Positions 6,177 through 10,911 of a stretch of DNA of 10,911 nt are shown here, piece after piece (within the stretch, counting starts at the first letter, position 1; each line of letters begins with the position of its first letter). The DNA lies in NCBI GenBank assembly GCA_018609825.1, contig JAHEOA010000041.1:1-10911 (forward strand). The letters run 5' to 3'. This stretch comes from Candidatus Bipolaricaulota bacterium. GTDB lineage: Bacteria > Bipolaricaulota > Bipolaricaulia > RBG-16-55-9. Below the pieces are notes generated by a model. That model saw nothing but the letters and a program-made list of their open reading frames with translations, did no database searches and was not told the DNA's origin. The position numbers and the translations under genes were made by a program.

Positions 6177-6587
6177 ATGGCGGGACCGTATCGAGGACGC
6201 GCCGCGCCCGAGGTGGACTACGACAAGGGCTATGCCGACATCAGTGCGGACGGGACGGGCCGCTTGAACATGCTCGTCGGCCCTCCGGCCGTCGCCCAGG
6301 CGATCCAGTTCGGCGTCCGCATGGCGCGGCTCGGCTACATCTTCGACATGCGCGAGGGGTTCCCGTTCTACAAGTACCTGTCGCGCTGGTTCCCGGGCAT
6401 CTTGCGGGTGCTGCGACTCGACATGCGCGAGACGGTGACGGCCTACGGCCAGGACAACCGCATCAAGTCGGTTATCCGCCTGCGCACCGCCTGGCGCAAC
6501 CGAGGCAACCGGCAGGTCGAGATAGAGTTCGAGGCGCGCATGCACGACGACGACGTCTTGCGCGCCAACTTTGTGACGAGGATCTAA
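6177..6587 (+). CDS. gp25-like / gpW-like baseplate sheath initiator
   Basis: This is a 136-residue protein, the usual length for the family. It has DISADGTGRLNMLVGPPAVA, then QAIQFGVRMARLGYIFDMRE, a GFPFYKYL segment, a helix ending in RETVTAYGQDNRIKSV, and a closing strand pair (RLRTAWRNR, QVEIEFEARM). This is the course of T4 gp25 and P2 gpW proteins: a strand after 'DI', a helix with AI...l...GY, a G.P...L turn, and final strands for handshake contacts with the sheath. These proteins join the wedge to the first sheath ring. It is Arg-rich (19 Arg, 3 Lys), unlike the preceding gene. The ATG is one base after the previous stop, and the J-like gene follows after one base, which is the standard order. 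Confidence 0.72.
   Translation: MAGPYRGRAAPEVDYDKGYADISADGTGRLNMLVGPPAVAQAIQFGVRMARLGYIFDMREGFPFYKYLSRWFPGILRVLRLDMRETVTAYGQDNRIKSVIRLRTAWRNRGNRQVEIEFEARMHDDDVLRANFVTRI
6578..6583 (+). promoter_or_regulatory. Shine-Dalgarno for the baseplate J gene
   Basis: GAGGAT lies at the end of the gp25-like gene, with its GAGG core seven bases before the ATG at 6589. Confidence 0.5.
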
Positions 6588-6588
6588 C

Positions 6589-8283
6589 ATGACGGTAGGA
6601 CTTAGGCCCGACGGACAGTTCCGGCGCAAGATTTTCGTTCGCATCCGCGACGACGAGCGTGACTTCCTGTGGAACGAGTGGCGGTCGGATCTGGACATCT
6701 CGGATCGCTCGCCGCTCGGCCACATCGTCAACGCCGCCTCGCTGGAGAAGGCGCTGCTGTGGCAGGCCCAACAGGCGGCGTTCTACTCGCCGATGCTGCC
6801 GTTCGCGCGCGGTCCGGCGCTGGACAACCTCGTGCTGTTCCGCAACCTGCAACGGTTCGGCGACACTCGGGCGACGGGCCAGGTGACGCTGTCGCCGATC
6901 GACGAAGGCGAGGTCATTCCGGCCGGGTTCAGCATGGAGCACGTCGGGTCGGGGCTGATCGCCCGCACGACGCAGGACGCGATCGGGACGTCGCGCGGGA
7001 CCGCCGACGCGCCGGTCGAGGTGCAGACGGCGGGGCCGTTGGGCAACTTCGCCGAAGGCTCGTCGTTCCGCGCGGACCTCGACGTCTCTAACGTGGCGAC
7101 TCAGCGCGAGAACACCTTCGCCGGGACGTTCGACAGCTGGTCGGCGATCTCGCCCAGCGCCGACCCGACGCACTGGCAGATGGTCCTGACCCCGTTCGTC
7201 GCTCATCCGATTGGGGTTCGCAAGGTGGGGATTCTGGTCCGCAACGGCACGGCGAACCGGGAGACCTTCCACCTGCGGCTGGCATTTCTGGATCACGCGA
7301 CCGGCGACACGCTTACGCGAACCGGGCTGCGCGTCTTGACGCTCGACCCCGGCGAGCAGCGGGCGCTGGAGTTTACGGGAATCGAGCTGGACGTCTCGCA
7401 GCTCGACGCGTTCGACGTTGCCGTGGTCAACGATAACCTTTCGGACGTCGACATCGAGGTCGCCGTCCAGTCGAACTCGGGATCGCCGAGCGGCGCGTGG
7501 TTCGCGAACGCCGTGGAGCAGACGGACACGGATGCCTTAATGAGCATCTTCTCGTCCATCCAGGGCGATTTCACGGGCGGGCGCAACGCCGAGAGCGATG
7601 CCGAATTGCGCGGGCGCTACCTGCGCGAACTGCACATCGGGGGCGCGGCCCGCGACGACGCGATTCTGTCTCGAGTGTTCGACGTGGAGGGGCTGATCTC
7701 GGCGCGCGTGCGATCCAACGCCGATCCGGCCGCCTGGAAGGTCTGGATGCAAGAGGTGGTGCGCGACGGCGTCGACATCGACCAGGCCAGCGTCAACCCA
7801 CCGGGCAGTCTGGAGGTTCTGGCGTGGGGCGGGCCGGAGCAGGACATCGTGGACGCGATCGGCAAGTCGAAGGGGAGCGGCACGCCGACGATCGGCAACG
7901 TGGTCGGCTTTCATACGGACGCTTACAACCAGGTTCACGAAATCTTTATCTCGCGACCGACGTTCGTCGACCTGCACGCGACGGTTCTGCTCAAGCGGAA
8001 CGAAGAGTTCCGCGGCGACATGGAGGAGCGCGTCGCCGACCAGATCGTCCGCTATATCGGCGGCGTCGATCGGAACGACATCATCTGGGCGGGGCGGGGC
8101 ATCGAGGAGCGCGTGTCGCACTCGGTTCTCCTCTCGCGGATTCACCGAACGCGGGGCATTGACGACGCGGACATTTGGCTCGGGACGGACCCCGACAATC
8201 TGCTGCACGAGTCTTTCGTCCCGCCCGATCGCACGGTGCCCCGCATCCGGCGTGAGAACATCGAGTTTGGAATCCTCGAATGA
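6589..8283 (+). CDS. Baseplate J-like wedge protein with an inserted beta-rich domain
   Basis: This is a 564-residue protein. The N-terminal part has the J-family course: SDRSPLGHIVNAASLEK..L, then GPALDNLVLFRNLQRFGDTR, VTLSPIDEGEVIPAGFSMEH and VEVQTAGPLGNFAEGS. The family's second half begins at FTGGRNAESDAELRGRYLRE (about 328-347). It continues with a VFDVEGLISARV segment, a SLEVLAWGG strand, a helix before GTPTIGNVVG and an EIFISRPTFVDLHATVLL strand. J / T4 gp6-like proteins form the wedge iris around the hub and attach the receptor-binding parts. Between the halves lie about 157 residues (171-327) that the family normally does not need. They have many alternating hydrophobic strands (VRKVGILVRNG, FHLRLAFLD, FDVAVVNDN) and look like a beta-sandwich insertion. 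The start follows the gp25-like stop by one base; the stop overlaps the next gene as ATGA. Confidence 0.82.
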   Translation: MTVGLRPDGQFRRKIFVRIRDDERDFLWNEWRSDLDISDRSPLGHIVNAASLEKALLWQAQQAAFYSPMLPFARGPALDNLVLFRNLQRFGDTRATGQVTLSPIDEGEVIPAGFSMEHVGSGLIARTTQDAIGTSRGTADAPVEVQTAGPLGNFAEGSSFRADLDVSNVATQRENTFAGTFDSWSAISPSADPTHWQMVLTPFVAHPIGVRKVGILVRNGTANRETFHLRLAFLDHATGDTLTRTGLRVLTLDPGEQRALEFTGIELDVSQLDAFDVAVVNDNLSDVDIEVAVQSNSGSPSGAWFANAVEQTDTDALMSIFSSIQGDFTGGRNAESDAELRGRYLRELHIGGAARDDAILSRVFDVEGLISARVRSNADPAAWKVWMQEVVRDGVDIDQASVNPPGSLEVLAWGGPEQDIVDAIGKSKGSGTPTIGNVVGFHTDAYNQVHEIFISRPTFVDLHATVLLKRNEEFRGDMEERVADQIVRYIGGVDRNDIIWAGRGIEERVSHSVLLSRIHRTRGIDDADIWLGTDPDNLLHESFVPPDRTVPRIRRENIEFGILE

Positions 8284-9320
8284 GCGACATCCCGACGCCC
8301 GAGACGCTAGAGCGGCTGATGCGGCGCCTGCCGCGCGGCGTGGAGCTGTACGACCGCGATCCGGAGAACCGGACGAACAACATGCGCAACCTCCTCGGCG
8401 CGCAGGGGCGCGAGCTGGATCTGCTCTGGGACGACCTGTTGCGGATCATGCGGAGCCGCAAGATCGAGAACGCCGTCACCTTCATGGAGGACGAGTTCGG
8501 CGAGGATGCGCCCAACTGGATCTTCGAGCTTATCGTGCGCTGGGTCGGGACGGTGCGCCAGTCCGGCTGGAGCGACGAGCGCCTCAAGCGCGAGTTCGAG
8601 ATGGACGTCTTCTTGCAGGAATCGTGGGCGAACTACGAGCAGATCAAGATCCTGTTCGCGCATTGGTTCCGTCGCCGCTTCCCCGAGAGCTACGTGCGCA
8701 CGCCCCGCGACGAGGTTGTCTTCGGCGAGCGCGTCGGGGATGAGCGCTTCGACCTCAACGAGCCACACGACGGCCCCGATGACCGGGTCCGCGAGACGGA
8801 CATCTTTATCATCGACAACCGCCGCCCCATGCAGCCGACGAGCGAGGCGCCGCTGTCCTATCCGTACTTTTTCGACGGCGAGGTCCACCCGCGCTACGGC
8901 ATCTTCGACAAGCTCCAGTTCATCATGGTGCCGCAGACCGCGATCCCGAAGGTCGGAACGAACTTCTTCATGTTCCAGGAGGTTGACCCCGCCGACCGCC
9001 CCGACGGCGTGGATGACACCGTGCATAGCTGGGGCCACGGCCTGTGGGGGATCACCCAAGAGACGGTTGACCTCGAGGCGTTCCTCGACGCGGTTCAACC
9101 GTTCAGCCAGGCGCAGGTCCACACGGCGATCTGGGCCTACGGCGGCTTCATCTTCCAAGAAGCGCCCACGGACGCGAACGGCGACAAGCAATTCAACTCG
9201 CAGGACGACTTCGTCCACTCCTGGGGCCACGCGCCCTGGGACGGCGACGTGCAGCACTTTGTCGATCAGACGGAGAAGTGGGGGAGCGATCTCTGGCAGA
9301 TCACCCCGGGGTCAACGTGA
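8280..9320 (+). CDS. gpI-like baseplate wedge protein with a Trp/His-repeat C-terminal domain
   Basis: This is a 346-residue protein. The N-terminal 140 residues are helical and start LERLMRRLPRGVELYDRDPE, followed by helices with RELDLLWDDLLRIM and an APNWIFELIVRWVG segment. This resembles P2 gpI / YmfQ-like wedge proteins, which bind J and carry the fibres. The position directly after J, with an ATGA overlap, agrees. The C-terminal half is different: residues about 170-240 look beta-rich, and the rest has repeated motifs (HSWGHGLWGIT at 249-259, HSWGHAPW at 313-320, WGSDLWQIT at 334-342). That half may hold a fibre-docking or receptor-contact domain. The gpI call rests on the helical N-terminus and gene order, with no decisive motif. 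Confidence 0.6.
   Translation: MSDIPTPETLERLMRRLPRGVELYDRDPENRTNNMRNLLGAQGRELDLLWDDLLRIMRSRKIENAVTFMEDEFGEDAPNWIFELIVRWVGTVRQSGWSDERLKREFEMDVFLQESWANYEQIKILFAHWFRRRFPESYVRTPRDEVVFGERVGDERFDLNEPHDGPDDRVRETDIFIIDNRRPMQPTSEAPLSYPYFFDGEVHPRYGIFDKLQFIMVPQTAIPKVGTNFFMFQEVDPADRPDGVDDTVHSWGHGLWGITQETVDLEAFLDAVQPFSQAQVHTAIWAYGGFIFQEAPTDANGDKQFNSQDDFVHSWGHAPWDGDVQHFVDQTEKWGSDLWQITPGST
9024..9305 (+). repeat. Repeated W-G-H motif in the gpI-like protein
   Basis: There are three copies at protein level. HSWGHGLWGIT is at 9024-9056, HSWGHAPW at 9216-9239 and WGSDLWQIT at 9279-9305. Copies 1 and 2 also share a preceding DD.VHSWGH context; copies 1 and 3 share WG..LW.IT. The DNA is only partly conserved, so this is an old duplication or a structural repeat. 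Confidence 0.7.
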
Positions 9321-9337
9321 CCTGGACGATGAAAGCT

Positions 9338-9343
9338 AGGTGA
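9338..9343 (+). promoter_or_regulatory. Shine-Dalgarno in the longest intergenic gap
   Basis: AGGTGA ends three bases before the ATG at 9347, matching the 3' half of the consensus. It lies in the 26-base gap 9321-9346, the longest in the window. A four-codon ATG frame (9329-9343) also ends here, but I give it no weight. Confidence 0.55.
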
Positions 9344-9346
9344 CTT

Positions 9347-9988
9347 ATGGACGCACAACTCGTGGCGATTCCGCTCTGGGACGAGGTTCCTGGCGAATCC
9401 GAGGTGCCGCCGGGCACCCGCCAGGCGGTCAACGCCAAGGCGATGGACGCGATTCAGGGCAACGCCGGTTGGGGCTGGGCGCTGTTCTACCTCAACGAGA
9501 TCGAGAGCGACCTGGCGTCGCTGTTCTCCCGGCAAGTGTTCACCGTCTCGCGCGACGGGCTGAACTTTCCCGACGTGGGCGGGCCGGTCGGCAAGCGCTA
9601 CATCGGCGGCTCCACCGCCGAGGCGTACTACTTCGAGAACGGGGCAGACGGGATTCTGCGCATCGGCTCGGCGCTCGTCGTGCGGACGGACGTCGAGGTC
9701 GTCGTCCCGTTCTCGTCGCCGGGCACAGACGACACGGACACGGCCTCCATGTCGCTGCGCTACGAGGTTCACGAACCGGGCGACGTACCGGGGTCGAACA
9801 TCGTCAGCGGCGCCTCGCTTCAACCGGCCGACGTTTCAGTAGCCAATGAGATCACGACGGCCAACTTCGCGATCTCGCTCGACAGCGCGGACGTCGGCAA
9901 GCGGCTGTGGATCGAAGTGCAGTTCAACGGGACGGACTCGGGCTGGACGCTGGCGAGCCTTGACGTTCCCCGACTGGAGGTGCGCTGA
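9347..9988 (+). CDS. Beta-rich tail accessory protein, function unknown
   Basis: This is a 213-residue protein that I do not recognise as a named family. Residues 1-62 hold a short polar lead and a helix (RQAVNAKAMDAIQG, GWGWALFYLNEIESDLASLF). Residues about 63-213 alternate as strands: SALVVRTDVEVVVPF, SMSLRYEVHEPG, NFAISLDSADVGKRLWIEV and a closing LDVPRLEVR. The ISLDSADVGKRLWIEVQFNG stretch resembles the jelly-roll domains often found on phage appendage proteins. It follows the I-like gene and overlaps the next gene by one base (TGATG), so a fibre, fibre-base or receptor-binding adaptor is likely. That is inferred from composition and position. Confidence 0.7.
   Translation: MDAQLVAIPLWDEVPGESEVPPGTRQAVNAKAMDAIQGNAGWGWALFYLNEIESDLASLFSRQVFTVSRDGLNFPDVGGPVGKRYIGGSTAEAYYFENGADGILRIGSALVVRTDVEVVVPFSSPGTDDTDTASMSLRYEVHEPGDVPGSNIVSGASLQPADVSVANEITTANFAISLDSADVGKRLWIEVQFNGTDSGWTLASLDVPRLEVR
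9976..9982 (+). promoter_or_regulatory. Strong Shine-Dalgarno for the last gene
   Basis: GGAGGTG lies five bases before the ATG at 9988, which overlaps the preceding TGA. It is the longest match to the consensus seen in the window and fits a highly translated fibre-type gene. Confidence 0.7.
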
Positions 9989-10911
9989 TGCCGCCGACGG
10001 TCGATAAAGACTTTCAGTGGGTGTTCGGCGAGCCGGGGCAGAGCCGCCCCAGCGCCGACCAGTACGCTCACAAGCAGATCTTCGTTCGCTTCGACGGCGA
10101 TGGCATCCTGCAGGACATCGCCCAGTGCATGGAGCAGGACAACGGCACGAAGCGCTGGGTGCTCTGGCGCGAGGGCAAGGACTGGGACGCCGGATACAAG
10201 ACGAACCGCCCCGACACGCCGACGACGTCCGAGGGCATCGTCATCGACCCCTTCATCTATCACGCCGTCGACGCGGGCGAGGTGCACGTCTACTTCGACG
10301 GGACCTGGTTCATTATCAGCGGCGGCGAGGGCTCGGCGACGGTCGGTAAGCACAACCTCAACCCCGACGTCCCGCAGCTCGCGACGCCGAGCGACGCGCC
10401 CTCGGCGGCCGTCAACACCACGAACGGCAACCTGAGCGGCGACTACCGCTACGCCTACACGTTCGGCGGCGACTTCGGCGAGACCGACGTTTCACCCGTC
10501 TCTGGGACGGTCAGCCCGTCCTCGGAGCAGGTCGACGTCTCGGGCATCGACGTGGGGCCGAGCGGAACGTCCTTCCGTCGCCTCTACCGCCAGAAGTGGG
10601 ACGGCTCGACCTGGGGCAACCTCGAACTCGTCACCGAGATCGCTGACAACACGACGACGACCTACACCGACAACGAGGCGGACGGAGACCTCGGTGGCAA
10701 TCCCCCGAGCAGCAACAACTCCAACGCCCACGTCGGCACGGTCTCCTGGACGCCGCACGTCACGAACAAACCGACCGTCGCCAGCCGCGCCCACGACAGC
10801 CAGTCGAATAACTACCCGGTCGAGTTCAAGGACGTCTCTTCCAAGTTCACCATTCGGGGACCAGGCGGCACCGAGGATTGGGATTCTCAGAACAACGAGT
10901 ACGACATTACC
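9988..10911 (+). CDS. Tail fibre-like protein with a fibronectin-like domain (3' end cut by the window)
   Basis: The frame stays open from the ATG to the window edge, giving 308 residues so far. Residues 1-120 form a separate N-terminal domain with W/Y-rich strands (RWVLWREGKDWDAGY, VHVYFDGTWFIISGGE), perhaps the attachment part. Residues about 126-238 have a pattern often seen in phage tail and virion proteins: SGDYRYAYTFGGDFGETDVS, then a V.VSGI strand, SFRRLYRQKWDG and IADNTTTTYTDNEADGDLGG. This resembles fibronectin-type virion domains (GxYxYxvTf, GET..S, RRlYR, D..ttyTD). The sequence after 239 is Ser/Asn/Thr-rich, as in fibre shafts. A strong GGAGGTG precedes it. A structural fibre or adhesin is likely, but the receptor-binding part is not in the window. 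Confidence 0.7.
   Translation, partial: MPPTVDKDFQWVFGEPGQSRPSADQYAHKQIFVRFDGDGILQDIAQCMEQDNGTKRWVLWREGKDWDAGYKTNRPDTPTTSEGIVIDPFIYHAVDAGEVHVYFDGTWFIISGGEGSATVGKHNLNPDVPQLATPSDAPSAAVNTTNGNLSGDYRYAYTFGGDFGETDVSPVSGTVSPSSEQVDVSGIDVGPSGTSFRRLYRQKWDGSTWGNLELVTEIADNTTTTYTDNEADGDLGGNPPSSNNSNAHVGTVSWTPHVTNKPTVASRAHDSQSNNYPVEFKDVSSKFTIRGPGGTEDWDSQNNEYDIT

Noticed and set aside
6472..7296. Minus-strand open frame opposite the gp25-like and J genes
   Set aside because: It spans two real genes and their junction, is extremely Arg-rich, and matches no family pattern.
8307..9257. Minus-strand open frame (316 codons) opposite the gpI-like gene
   Set aside because: Its composition (Val/Leu/Arg/Asp runs) is typical of an antisense shadow, and the + strand gene is part of an overlapping operon.
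9321..9346. Terminator or promoter in the longest gap
   Set aside because: The 26 bases hold no inverted repeat with a T run, and nothing beyond a ribosome binding site is recognisable.
1..10911. A non-viral contractile injection system with effectors
   Set aside because: A tape measure with long hydrophobic segments and an FSPA..GPL motif, a plug, a Gp138 spike and fibre-type genes all fit a tailed virus. No AAA+ ATPase or effector-like gene is visible, though the window is too short to exclude it fully.

Overview
The window is a continuous stretch of tailed-virus (phage or prophage) structural genes, all on the + strand. From left to right they encode the end of the tail tube machinery, the central baseplate, the baseplate wedges and the first host-contact proteins. 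The gene order and several diagnostic folds point to a contractile (myovirus-type) tail: tape measure, Dit-like baseplate protein, baseplate plug, hub, Gp138-type spike, gp25-like sheath initiator, baseplate J and a gpI-like wedge protein, followed by fibre-type proteins. No replication, lysis, integration, RNA or CRISPR genes are visible, so nothing here separates a free virus from a prophage. Both ends are cut: the tape measure enters from the left and a fibre-like protein runs off the right.

The DNA is GC-rich (by eye about 60-65%). Most proteins strongly prefer Arg over Lys and are rich in Asp and Glu. Starts are ATG, GTG and TTG with recognisable Shine-Dalgarno sequences. CTAG occurs only twice in the window. 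This would suit a virus of a high-GC and perhaps halophilic bacterium or archaeon, but the host cannot be named from this sequence.

Layout: 1-1570 is the C-terminal part of the tape measure. 1567-2763 is a long protein with a central Dit-like domain and unusual helical flanks. 2774-2998 is a small orphan gene. 2995-3423 is a plug-like protein, 3420-4736 the hub, 4733-5527 the spike, and 5531-6175 a Lys/Glu-rich protein of unknown role. 6177-6587 is the gp25-like protein, 6589-8283 the J-like wedge, 8280-9320 the I-like protein, 9347-9988 a beta-rich accessory protein, and 9988 to the end a fibre-like protein with a fibronectin-like tail domain. Spacing is extremely tight: five ATGA/GTGA overlaps, one TGATG overlap, and gaps of 1, 1, 3, 10 and 26 bases. 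There is no room for internal promoters or terminators of normal size, so the block is probably one transcription unit.

The most unusual parts are: the Lys-rich gene at 5531-6175, inserted between spike and sheath initiator, with terminal motifs resembling those of the Dit-like protein; a threefold helical repeat at the C-terminus of the Dit-like protein; a domain of about 157 residues inserted into the J protein; and repeated Trp/His/Gly motifs at the end of the I-like protein.
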